Virus record (IMG/VR): IMGVR_UViG_3300027973_001265
Coordinates: 1-21,199 of that record
Strand: one strand, 5' to 3'
Source of the DNA: a virus
DNA: 21,199 bases
Each line of letters begins with the position of its first letter. Positions within the stretch are counted from its first letter, which is position 1. The position numbers and the translations under genes were made by a program. The notes under the pieces are model-generated. The model was not told the DNA's origin and searched no databases. It saw only the letters and a program-made list of their open reading frames with translations. Of the stretch, positions 1 through 6,762 are shown one piece after another.

Positions 1-2
1 GA

Positions 3-179
3 TTAACTAAATTGTTTAAAGACGCAGGTATGGAATTAATTGCACAAGCATTCACCCTCCTGGGCTTCTTTATCGCATGGCTAACTTTGACGGGATCAGC
101 AAGAGACATTGTTGGTATTGCTGTAATGGCAACAACAGTTATCTGGTTAATCACAATCCCGCTAAGAAAGGATAAATAA
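3..179 (+). CDS. Partial small membrane protein, 5' end outside window
   Basis: The frame is open from base 3 to the TAA at 177-179, so the gene is probably cut by the window edge. An internal ATG at 30 gives a 49-residue product, but it has only a weak ribosome site. From that ATG the protein is mostly two hydrophobic stretches (around IAQAFTLLGFFIAWL and IVGIAVMATTVIWLITI) followed by a short basic tail (PLRKDK), as expected for a two-span membrane protein. It abuts the next membrane gene, whose ATG starts one base after this stop. A role in lysis or the virion is possible. No family is recognised. Confidence 0.55.
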   Translation, partial: LTKLFKDAGMELIAQAFTLLGFFIAWLTLTGSARDIVGIAVMATTVIWLITIPLRKDK

Positions 180-404
180 ATGAAAGATAAAACAATGTAT
201 TTACTTTCTATGCTAGTGGGTATAGCAATACTTGCAGCAATTATAGGAGACTATGTAGTTGCAGGCATAGAAACACAAACTACAGGAGAAGCCGTTGAGG
301 TTTCTTCAGATGTTATGACCCTTGTTCAGACAGCCCTTGGAGGAGTTATAGGTATCCTTGGTGGATATTTTGGATCAAAGGGAAATAAGGATAAGGAGGA
401 CTAA
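180..404 (+). CDS. Small two-span membrane protein, holin-like
   Basis: The 74-residue product has one hydrophobic segment near residues 6-29 and a second, glycine-rich one near 47-66, with a charged tail ending KGNKDKED. Size and topology fit small phage holins, which oligomerise in the inner membrane and release endolysin, but no holin family motif is recognised. It starts directly after the preceding membrane gene, and two bases separate it from the next one. The endolysin lies about 7.8 kb downstream, so a lysis role is an inference from size and topology only. Confidence 0.6.
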   Translation: MKDKTMYLLSMLVGIAILAAIIGDYVVAGIETQTTGEAVEVSSDVMTLVQTALGGVIGILGGYFGSKGNKDKED

Positions 405-406
405 AC

Positions 407-691
407 ATGGCAACTAAAAAAATAGTAGAACCCACAAAGCAGGAGCACCCACAGAAAGCAATAACAAATATTCTAATGAGAATTCTTGCGGTATTTGCAG
501 CATCAGGACTATCAGTCTTGGGAGCAGGAGCCGTAGTAGGAATTGACACAGTTCAGGCAGTTATGCTTGCAGGACTCTTAGGAGTAGCAACAGTTATTGA
601 GAGACTGGCAAGGGCTTTTTTGGACGATGGAAGGCTATCATTATCAGAAATAAATGATGCCTTTAAAACGGTAGATAAAAAGGCTAATTAG
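407..691 (+). CDS. Small membrane protein, holin-like
   Basis: The 94-residue protein has a hydrophilic N-terminus (about 20 residues), two hydrophobic segments near residues 22-46 and 49-65, and a charged C-terminal tail. The ribosome site is AAGGAGG at 394-400, seven bases before the ATG. It is the third consecutive small membrane protein and closes this operon; a strong promoter follows at once. Topology again suggests a holin or other small phage membrane protein. The exact role is not determinable. Confidence 0.6.
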   Translation: MATKKIVEPTKQEHPQKAITNILMRILAVFAASGLSVLGAGAVVGIDTVQAVMLAGLLGVATVIERLARAFLDDGRLSLSEINDAFKTVDKKAN

Positions 692-707
692 TCATTATCA
701 CCCATAG

Positions 708-747
708 TTGACAGCCCTCTCTGGGCAATGGTATACTTGAGTATAAT
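708..747 (+). promoter_or_regulatory. Sigma-70 promoter with palindromic -10 region
   Basis: A perfect TTGACA lies at 708-713, with a TATACT -10 box 18 bases further on at 732-737. A TATAAT at 742-747 is a second possible -10. The bases TATACT-TG-AGTATA (732-745) form an inverted repeat over the -10, a possible operator or a two-way -10 element. It would drive the Ntn hydrolase gene at 771, whose ribosome site GGAGAGG is near 753-759. Confidence 0.7.
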
Positions 748-770
748 CTATCTGGAGAGGGCTTCTACCT

Positions 771-1295
771 GTGACCTGCATTGCCGTTGTAAAACATGAA
801 GATAAAATTTATATGGCTGGAGATCGTGGAGCATCAGATGATGGCACCATTCTAGCATTAGACGCCCCGAAAGTTTGGAAGATAGGTCCATACTTAATTG
901 GATATGCTGGATCAATGGACGGAGAAAGAATCCGTTACAACTTTAAACCATCAGCCCCAATCTTAAAAGATACTGACAAACACATGCAAACAAAATTTAT
1001 TAAAGAACTAAAAGAATTCTACAATGAGTTCTGGGTTGACACATCTAAAGATGGAGACCTTGGTTTAATTATTGCAGTTCGTGGAAATATCTATGAGCAT
1101 AGTTCTGCTGACATGTCCTTATCTAAATACACACTTCCGTATCTTGCCATGGGCTCTGGGGCAGAATATGCTTACGGAGTTTTATATGCAACAGACAAGC
1201 AAAAAAATGCAAGGAACAGAGTAATGCAAGCAGTTAATGCTGCTATTAAATTTAACCCATCTTGCATGGGTCCAGTTGACATTGTCAGTATTTAG
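771..1295 (+). CDS. Proteasome/HslV-like Ntn hydrolase
   Basis: The 174-residue protein matches the length of HslV, the peptidase chamber subunit of the HslUV protease. After removal of Met1 the chain starts with Thr (MTCIAVV), the nucleophile of this fold. AGDRGAS follows with Asp18, PKVWKI with Lys34, and the GSGAEYA motif with Ser129. Without Met1 these become T1, D17, K33 and S128, almost exactly the proteasome catalytic set. The start is GTG at 771, preceded by GGAGAGG; this start is needed to place Thr at position 2. No ATPase partner is visible in the window, so it may work alone, with a host unfoldase, or in virion assembly. The fold is well supported; the substrate is unknown. Confidence 0.8.
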   Translation: MTCIAVVKHEDKIYMAGDRGASDDGTILALDAPKVWKIGPYLIGYAGSMDGERIRYNFKPSAPILKDTDKHMQTKFIKELKEFYNEFWVDTSKDGDLGLIIAVRGNIYEHSSADMSLSKYTLPYLAMGSGAEYAYGVLYATDKQKNARNRVMQAVNAAIKFNPSCMGPVDIVSI

Positions 1296-1310
1296 GAGTA
1301 TACTTTTAAT

Positions 1311-1514
1311 ATGAACCACTTGCACGAAGATTTATCACCAGAAGAACAAGAGTTTGGTATTTGGCTTGAAAACGGTATTGAAAGAGGATGGGTAACACCT
1401 CCTTATTGCAATACCCATGATGGCGGATATGAATATATGGACGAAGAAGAAGTTGAAGAATGGGACCAAGGTGGAGACCCATGTTGTCATGTCGTAAGAC
1501 TGATGATTTCATAA
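1311..1514 (+). CDS. Small acidic hypothetical protein
   Basis: This 67-residue, strongly acidic protein has no recognised family. It contains WLENGIERGWVTPPYCNTHDGG near residues 18-39 (in two parts: WLENGIERGW and VTPPYCNTHDGG) and a later PCCHVV, so three Cys and nearby His could bind a metal. The ribosome site AGGAG is at 1294-1298, twelve bases before the ATG. It sits between the Ntn hydrolase and the subtilase and probably shares their transcript. Composition is biased to Glu and Asp, with an EEEVEEW run. Confidence 0.65.
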   Translation: MNHLHEDLSPEEQEFGIWLENGIERGWVTPPYCNTHDGGYEYMDEEEVEEWDQGGDPCCHVVRLMIS

Positions 1515-1529
1515 TAGAAAAGGAATAAA

Positions 1530-2423
1530 ATGAAAAAAGTAATACTATCACTACTAACAATTGCAGTTGCATTTACAGCACTTGCACCAGCACAAGCAGA
1601 AGATCAGAAAGTCCTAGCAATTATTGATTCAGCAATTAATTCAAAAAACTTTCCATCAATTATCCATGAGGTTTGCTTTACAAAGGTAAAGTCATCTATT
1701 CCTACAGAGAACATGTCTTGTCCTAACGGAGAACTGTTTATGGAAGGTACAGGAGCAGCAGCAGCACCATGGCCAATGCAAAAAAATGGCACTGATTTTG
1801 ATCTTAACAACGCAACATTCCACGGAGATACCATGGTTAAGGCAGCACTAACCGTTAATCCAAACCTAAAGATTGTCTTCATTAGATTTAATGATGTTAC
1901 AAGTCTTGGAAATTCACGAGGAGATGCAGATGTATTGGCTTTGGCTATCAAATGGGTAGCACAAAATGCATCAAAGTACAGTATTGATGCATTATCAATT
2001 AGCCAGTCTTCTGTTTCTGTAGGAAATCTTTCTAGATGCTTAACAGATACAGTTACAATCAATGCAGTTTCATCTCTTAGTTCAAACAATGTCCCAGTAT
2101 TTATTGCAACTGGAAATGATAAGCGAAGAGATGTAGTTGGGTTTCCATCATGTGTTAATGGCGCAATCGGTGTTGGAGCACTTGGAAATGCAACTCAACT
2201 TGAAAATGCAACAAACACAGGTCCAGGACTTGATATGGTCTCTCTTGGCAAGGTAAAGGTCACAAAGTACAATGGTTCACCTGTTGATACTGCTGGAAGT
2301 TCTGTAGCAACAGTTGTCTCAGCAGCAACATATGTAAACAAAAACACATTTAAATCATTTGGTGAGTATCTAAATTCTCTTCCAAAGATTTTAATTGGAA
2401 CCGCATCGTATATTCGTAACTAA
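1530..2423 (+). CDS. Secreted subtilisin-like serine protease (S8)
   Basis: The 297-residue protein starts with a classical signal peptide: KK, a hydrophobic core, and an AQA cleavage site about residue 23. The subtilase catalytic set is visible in order: Asp33 in VLAIIDSAI, His98 in FHGDTMV, oxyanion Asn196 in FIATGND, and Ser258 in TAGSSVA. The His and Asp motifs differ from the usual HGTHVAG and DTG, so it is a divergent member. Export would place it outside the cytoplasm, acting on envelope or extracellular proteins. A GGA-type ribosome site (AAAAGGA) precedes the ATG. Phages seldom carry a signal-peptide subtilase, so it could be host-derived. Activity is inferred from the intact residues. 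Confidence 0.85.
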   Translation: MKKVILSLLTIAVAFTALAPAQAEDQKVLAIIDSAINSKNFPSIIHEVCFTKVKSSIPTENMSCPNGELFMEGTGAAAAPWPMQKNGTDFDLNNATFHGDTMVKAALTVNPNLKIVFIRFNDVTSLGNSRGDADVLALAIKWVAQNASKYSIDALSISQSSVSVGNLSRCLTDTVTINAVSSLSSNNVPVFIATGNDKRRDVVGFPSCVNGAIGVGALGNATQLENATNTGPGLDMVSLGKVKVTKYNGSPVDTAGSSVATVVSAATYVNKNTFKSFGEYLNSLPKILIGTASYIRN

Positions 2424-2433
2424 GAAAAAGTCC

Positions 2434-2459
2434 TGGGCATGACATAAACTGCCTATTTT
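2434..2459 (+). terminator. Weak intrinsic terminator after subtilase
   Basis: TGGGCA (2434-2439) can pair with TGCCTA (2450-2455), with one G-U pair and a 10-base loop, followed by TTTT. The stem is short and the T run is only four bases, so termination would be partial. It abuts the tRNA-Asn gene. Confidence 0.3.
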
Positions 2460-2531
2460 GCCCTATAACTCAGTTGGTAGAGTGTCGAACTGTTAATTCG
2501 GATGTCCCTGGATCGAGGCCAGGTGGGGCAG
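2459..2531 (+). tRNA. tRNA-Asn (GTT)
   Basis: A full cloverleaf folds over 73 bases. The acceptor stem is TGCCCTA with TGGGGCA and discriminator G2531. The anticodon stem TCGAA/TTCGG closes the loop CTGTTAA, with anticodon GTT at 2492-2494. The T stem CCTGG/CCAGG closes the loop ATCGAGG, slightly off the usual TTCGANN. CCA is not encoded. It reads AAC and AAT, both common in this AT-rich DNA. It stands alone between the subtilase and the tailoring cluster. Confidence 0.9.
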
Positions 2532-2540
2532 CGATGGTGG

Positions 2541-2557
2541 TGTATAATTGTTATGAT
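2541..2557 (+). promoter_or_regulatory. Possible -10 boxes ahead of tailoring cluster
   Basis: TATAAT at 2543-2548 and TATGAT at 2552-2557 lie in the gap between tRNA-Asn and the gene at 2581. No good -35 box is seen at the right distance. The local string GGTGTATAATT also occurs at the strong promoter near 9950, which favours a real site. It would drive the operon from 2581 to 8183. Confidence 0.4.
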
Positions 2558-2580
2558 AGCAAACTTAAGATAAAGGTAAA

Positions 2581-3240
2581 ATGATAAAAACTAAAAACTA
2601 TATTTCAGGTTCAGAGTGGTGGATAAACTCTGGAAATTTATCTTTTCCAGAAATAGTAGTTCAGTCATATGTGCCAACCTATTGGGCTAAGTATAATTTA
2701 AATGATATTTTAAATATTGACAGTGTTCTAAAACCAGTAAATAGGTATGCACTTAACTTATACCCTAAGCCAAAAATTATAAAAATACAAGATAACCTAA
2801 TTACCTTTAGACAAAGAACTCATGCCGAAATTTGGGTTGAAGAAAAAGATAATGATGTTATTTATGCCCTAGATAAATGTCATCAAAGACAATTTTATCC
2901 ATCTTTAAATAATTTAGAAAATAAAGATTGCTTTAAGCCAAACTATAGGTTCTATATTCCTTGGTTTATAAATAAAAATATTGAAGTTAGAATAGATCCA
3001 GTAGAGGATGAAGATACCCCATTCAATGTAAATGCAAAAAATATTATGGGAATAGAGTTGGGCATGTACTCAGAGTATGCTGATACAGAGTTTGTTGATT
3101 TTAAGATTAAAAATACTGATAAATATTACTTAAAAGAAAAGTATGCTATTATTAGTAAGGATACACCAATGTACGACATGTCTGTTGTTTTGACTAATGA
3201 AGAGATATCAAAATTAAGGGATCAATATGGAAGAGAATGA
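2581..3240 (+). CDS. Hypothetical protein, first of a related pair
   Basis: The 219-residue protein has no recognised motif for catalysis, no signal peptide and no membrane span. Its C-terminal half (YIPWFINK ... AIISKDTPMYDMSVV) follows the same order as the next protein (MQWYYETP ... GIIPIGTPVFQMIPI), which suggests a shared beta-rich fold and an old duplication. A weak ribosome site (AAAGG, 2573-2577) precedes the ATG. It overlaps the next gene by 14 bases and opens the tailoring cluster, so it may bind the substrate or a product of those enzymes. That role is inference only. Confidence 0.7.
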   Translation: MIKTKNYISGSEWWINSGNLSFPEIVVQSYVPTYWAKYNLNDILNIDSVLKPVNRYALNLYPKPKIIKIQDNLITFRQRTHAEIWVEEKDNDVIYALDKCHQRQFYPSLNNLENKDCFKPNYRFYIPWFINKNIEVRIDPVEDEDTPFNVNAKNIMGIELGMYSEYADTEFVDFKIKNTDKYYLKEKYAIISKDTPMYDMSVVLTNEEISKLRDQYGRE

Positions 3241-3991
3241 ACTAGAGTTAAAGTTTATCCCACACTACCCAGGGGGATTGCTGCTATCTCCAGAGCCCTC
3301 TTATAAAAAAATACCTCAATGGTATAGGGATTTGGCAAAACATTTTAGTAGTAATGACCTAAAGTCTTTGTGTCCAGTAAATGACAGAGGTGGGGATGGC
3401 TCTAATGTTTCCACAAAACTTTGTCTACCCTTTCAAGACGCAATGTCTCTTGGATACATGTACCTGTTAGAGGATGATCTAGAGGTTAAACTTGATATAT
3501 CTGGAAAACCATCTTTGTCTTGGAAAAAAGACTTTATGATGATGGATAAAAGACCAAATGTGGATATGGCTATTCCAAAAGATGTTCATCCTATACATTT
3601 TGGCGTTAAGATGCAATGGTATTATGAAACACCAAAAGATTATTCATTGTTGATGACAATGCCAATAAATAGGCCAGACCTACCATTCTGGATTCCATCT
3701 GGCATAGTTGATTCTGATATATGGGGACTTCCCGCATTCATACCATTTTTTATAAAAAAGGATTTTGAAGGAATAATCCCTATAGGAACACCAGTCTTTC
3801 AGATGATTCCAATTAAAAGAGAGCCATGGAACTTGGTAATTGATGACTCTTTTGATGCTATAGAAAAGCATCAGTTGATATCAGAAAACAGAAGATCCGA
3901 TATAACAGCACACTATAGGAAGTTTGCATGGAGAAAAAAAGAATATGCAAAGTACAATAAAGAAGAAATAAACAACAAAGGAGATAAATAA
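3227..3991 (+). CDS. Phage protein of unknown function, DUF6065-like
   Basis: The 254-residue protein has the hallmarks of a family seen in aquatic phages and some bacterial clusters: an N-terminal PEPSYKKIPQWYRDL segment near residues 22-36, a central MQWYYETPKDYSLL, then MPINRPDLPF, and GTPVFQMIPIKRE near residues 190-202. From memory this resembles DUF6065; the assignment is tentative. No catalytic residues can be named. In related phage proteins these blocks appear as core beta strands. It starts inside the end of the preceding gene, and its last base is the first of the next start codon, so translation is probably coupled. Confidence 0.75.
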   Translation: MEENELELKFIPHYPGGLLLSPEPSYKKIPQWYRDLAKHFSSNDLKSLCPVNDRGGDGSNVSTKLCLPFQDAMSLGYMYLLEDDLEVKLDISGKPSLSWKKDFMMMDKRPNVDMAIPKDVHPIHFGVKMQWYYETPKDYSLLMTMPINRPDLPFWIPSGIVDSDIWGLPAFIPFFIKKDFEGIIPIGTPVFQMIPIKREPWNLVIDDSFDAIEKHQLISENRRSDITAHYRKFAWRKKEYAKYNKEEINNKGDK

Positions 3992-4656
3992 TGTTAAATA
4001 CAAATGGCCCTTCGTTACAAAGTAACAGAGAGCACAAGTTTTTTGAAAAATACTTAGACAACAATCTAGAAGACTTGACTAAGTTTCTAGAAGAAAAGTA
4101 TAAACTAATTGAAAACGCAAAACTTCGTGGCGTTAATACTATGGAAAATGATCCAGGATACTGGCTAGAGTCTGGAAGTTTGTCAACTGTAAAGTGGAGA
4201 GAGTACAATGTTTTTCAACTTTACCATCCAGGATTGTATAAACTATATTCTGAATTGTCAAATACTGTCAAAGAAGCATGTCTATACTATGGTGTAGATT
4301 TTGACAAGCAGCAATACTATGTTCAGGGTTGGTTTAATATTAACCAAAAGGGTAATGGAAAGTTAAACTGGCATGACCACGGTGCACCTGGTGCTCCTAA
4401 TTTCCATGGCTATTACTGCGTTAAGGCTGAGCCATCAAGCACATTCTATAGACTTTTTGGAGATCCAAATAGGGAAGTTGAAAATAAAAATATAGACAAC
4501 AGAATGATTGTTTCTGAAATGGGACACCCACATGCACAGGGTGACTGGGATTGGGACGGACCAAGAATTACAGTTGCCTATGACATTCAGCCTCTACGTT
4601 CTTTGCTTAGTGCAGGGGAACAGGTTACTGAACAGCACTGGATACCATTGTTGTAA
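3991..4656 (+). CDS. 2-oxoglutarate/Fe(II)-type oxygenase, atypical metal motif
   Basis: The 221-residue protein has a double-stranded beta-helix signature: NWHDHG with His128 and His130, a following GYYCVKAEPSSTFY, then HPHAQGDWDW (His179, His181) and PRITVAYDI with Arg192 in the place of the 2-oxoglutarate-binding Arg. The family normally uses HxD/E...H. Here the positions read H-D-H, so the acidic ligand is not obvious. Such enzymes hydroxylate, desaturate or halogenate peptides, nucleotides or small molecules. It overlaps its upstream neighbour by one base, and the glycosyltransferase-like gene starts one base after its stop. Confidence 0.75.
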   Translation: MLNTNGPSLQSNREHKFFEKYLDNNLEDLTKFLEEKYKLIENAKLRGVNTMENDPGYWLESGSLSTVKWREYNVFQLYHPGLYKLYSELSNTVKEACLYYGVDFDKQQYYVQGWFNINQKGNGKLNWHDHGAPGAPNFHGYYCVKAEPSSTFYRLFGDPNREVENKNIDNRMIVSEMGHPHAQGDWDWDGPRITVAYDIQPLRSLLSAGEQVTEQHWIPLL

Positions 4657-4657
4657 A

Positions 4658-5482
4658 ATGAACAGGATATTAGTTTATTTTTATGGTTATAAAAGTAGGT
4701 CTTTGCCACAGGCAGTAGAGCAACTCATAAAAAACCAAAGTGGTCAAAACAGCATACATGTTCTTGTATACGATCAAACGAACGTATCAAGACCAGAAAA
4801 GTTTTTAGGTGCTGAGTATAATCATATTACTTGGGATACTTTGACATCTAAATTTAAAAACTTTTCTTTTTTAAAAAAGAGAACTGATTTTGATTTTTTT
4901 ATGTATATTGATGGTGCCAAAATGTTTGAAAAAGACTGGGATATTGAACTATTGAATTATAAAAAATTAATAGTTTCAGGAAATCATGACATTATATTTA
5001 ATAAAGATAACTATAAATTTTATCCAGACTATATAAGAAAAGAAATAGAAACAGAAAAAAAGACTAACTGGGTCGTTAAAGATTTTTTCTTTATGCCATT
5101 TAGTTTATTTAAAACTTTGCCAGACATTTCAATTTTTAAATATTATGGAGTTGAGGAATATCTTTCATTGCATGCATCAAATATTGGTATTTCTGTTGTA
5201 GCAATTCCAACTAGGTTGATGATTGATCAAGAGCCTTCGATATTAGAAAAAGATTTTATTCCATTTTCTTTATATCATAACTATGCAAAAGTTATAGATT
5301 GCTTTAAATCAAAAGATGGCTCAATGGCTGGAGTTGACAAACTTATGGATATTATCGATTATGACTTTACTGGTTTGGAGTATTTTCCATATCCTGTAAA
5401 TGATGTAGACTATAAATTTGTATCAAATCTAGATAAGATGTCTGAACAAAGATTTTCTGTAACACAGAAAAGTATTTACTGA
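4658..5482 (+). CDS. Glycosyltransferase-like protein, GlcNAc-transferase type
   Basis: With the ATG at 4658 the protein has 274 residues. It starts with a beta strand (MNRILVYFYGY), then IHVLVYDQTN, then FDFFMYIDGAKMF with Asp85, which corresponds to the nucleotide-sugar and metal site of GT-A enzymes, followed by KDWDIELL. YYGVEEYLSLHASNIG near residues 162-177 matches the acceptor-side acidic motif of the GlcNAc-transferase family (PF11397). The canonical DxD or DSH is reduced to IDG. A longer frame opens at 4508 but overlaps the oxygenase gene, so the ATG one base after its stop is preferred. It could add a sugar in the tailoring pathway. Confidence 0.7.
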   Translation: MNRILVYFYGYKSRSLPQAVEQLIKNQSGQNSIHVLVYDQTNVSRPEKFLGAEYNHITWDTLTSKFKNFSFLKKRTDFDFFMYIDGAKMFEKDWDIELLNYKKLIVSGNHDIIFNKDNYKFYPDYIRKEIETEKKTNWVVKDFFFMPFSLFKTLPDISIFKYYGVEEYLSLHASNIGISVVAIPTRLMIDQEPSILEKDFIPFSLYHNYAKVIDCFKSKDGSMAGVDKLMDIIDYDFTGLEYFPYPVNDVDYKFVSNLDKMSEQRFSVTQKSIY

Positions 5483-5513
5483 TGAGTGTAGTATTTTTAA
5501 TTAAGGAGAAAAA

Positions 5514-6110
5514 ATGCACAGAATAGTAGTAGTAGATAACTTTATTGATCCAGACGATGCTAAAACATTGATTGATCAGCAGTTAGATCCAAACTCTATA
5601 AGAAATCCTTATCCAGATTACTATGAACAAAGATTTGGTGGTACTTCTTTACCATACAATCAAACAGTCATGGATATATTGATAAAGTATGGTCATAAGT
5701 CTAACGAGGTACATAAAGAACTTAATGGATTTAAAAATGACATTTATGTATTTAAAGGGTTTGGCTCTCATTGGACCACAGGAACAAAGGGTGGAATGCA
5801 TATTGACGCACAAGGACCAGAGCCTTTTATTGAGTGGAGCACTATAATGTATCTAAACAATGAATCTGAGTATGACGGAGGAAAAATTTATTTTCCTAAT
5901 CAAGAGTTTGAATACCAACCAAAACAGTATTCTGCTGTGTTTTTCCCAAGTGCTGGAACAGAATATATTCATGGTATAACAACCGTAACAAGAGGAAATA
6001 GATTTACTGCTTTATATATGCACACTAGTCTTCCAGAATCGGCAGATCCAGATTTCCACCCTGGTAAAAATGAATGGAAAGCAAAGGACTATCCACTTGT
6101 CAACATTTAA
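5514..6110 (+). CDS. 2-oxoglutarate/Fe(II) oxygenase, prolyl hydroxylase type
   Basis: The 198-residue protein has the full P4H-type set: GGMHIDAQG with His96 and Asp98 as metal ligands, then YDGGKIYFP, the distal His153 in EYIHGITTV, and Arg163 in GNRFTALYMH as the 2-oxoglutarate anchor. The length fits a minimal phage P4H-like enzyme. The ribosome site AAGGAG ends seven bases before the ATG. It would use O2 and 2-oxoglutarate to hydroxylate a peptide, sugar or base. A 31-base gap separates it from the glycosyltransferase, and it overlaps the next oxygenase by 14 bases. Confidence 0.85.
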   Translation: MHRIVVVDNFIDPDDAKTLIDQQLDPNSIRNPYPDYYEQRFGGTSLPYNQTVMDILIKYGHKSNEVHKELNGFKNDIYVFKGFGSHWTTGTKGGMHIDAQGPEPFIEWSTIMYLNNESEYDGGKIYFPNQEFEYQPKQYSAVFFPSAGTEYIHGITTVTRGNRFTALYMHTSLPESADPDFHPGKNEWKAKDYPLVNI

Positions 6111-6762
6111 CCACGAAGTCCTAGATTTAGGGCTAGTATATTATACAGATGTTATAAAAAATCCAGAGTCTTTAATTAAAAAGATAGAGGATCTAGATCT
6201 TATGATATCAAATGAAAAACGCCTTAATACATCTGTAAAACCTTGGACACCTTGGACCTATGGTGAAGGAGAAAATAAGTTGATGTTTTGTTGGCAAAAG
6301 TTTATTCCACAGGTAAAAGACATAGATCCTTCCGACTATTACAATGAACAGCAGACTGAAATATCTTCACAACTTTTTGAAGCATTAGATATAACGCTAG
6401 ACCACTACACAAAAGAACTTTATCCTTTTGCAAATAAAAACATAAAATCAAGAGAACAAACAATGCATCTTCTTAAATATGACGAAAGCGGACACCTTCC
6501 AGCACACCAAGATCAGGGAATTAGCAGCAGAGTTCTTTCTGTTCTCCTATACTTAAACGATGACTATGAGGGTGGAGAAATTGAATTTACGCACTCTAAA
6601 ATAAAGTTTAAGCCAAAATCTGGAAGCGTACTATTCTTTCCTTCAAACTTCCTTTATGTTCACGAGGTATATCCAGTCACAAAAGGACCAAGATATGCCT
6701 TGCCAAACTGGTACCACAATATTCCATTTAATGAAAAAAGAGATTCAACGGGTGAAGTATGA
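6097..6762 (+). CDS. 2-oxoglutarate/Fe(II) oxygenase, prolyl hydroxylase type
   Basis: A second P4H-type enzyme in tandem. Using the TTG at 6097 (AAAGGA at 6083-6088, eight bases upstream) it has 221 residues. An ATG at 6070 would add nine residues but lacks a good ribosome site. Metal ligands are His137 and Asp139 in PAHQDQG, with a distal His189 in YVHEVYP and Arg199 in GPRYALP. YEGGEIEF lies between, as in the family. It shares the fold, but little sequence, with the upstream enzyme. The stop overlaps the carbamoyltransferase ATG (ATGA). Confidence 0.85.
   Translation: MSTFNHEVLDLGLVYYTDVIKNPESLIKKIEDLDLMISNEKRLNTSVKPWTPWTYGEGENKLMFCWQKFIPQVKDIDPSDYYNEQQTEISSQLFEALDITLDHYTKELYPFANKNIKSREQTMHLLKYDESGHLPAHQDQGISSRVLSVLLYLNDDYEGGEIEFTHSKIKFKPKSGSVLFFPSNFLYVHEVYPVTKGPRYALPNWYHNIPFNEKRDSTGEV

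Noticed and set aside
1604-2089. Minus-strand frame opposite the subtilase
   Set aside because: It is a shadow of the protease gene, with no motif and no promoter on that strand.
4508-4657. Longer glycosyltransferase frame from 4508
   Set aside because: The extra 50 codons lie inside the oxygenase gene in another frame. The ATG at 4658 immediately after that stop fits the family start.
5483-5524. 13-codon frame between the glycosyltransferase and the oxygenase
   Set aside because: No ribosome site, and the AAGGAG inside it clearly serves the ATG at 5514.
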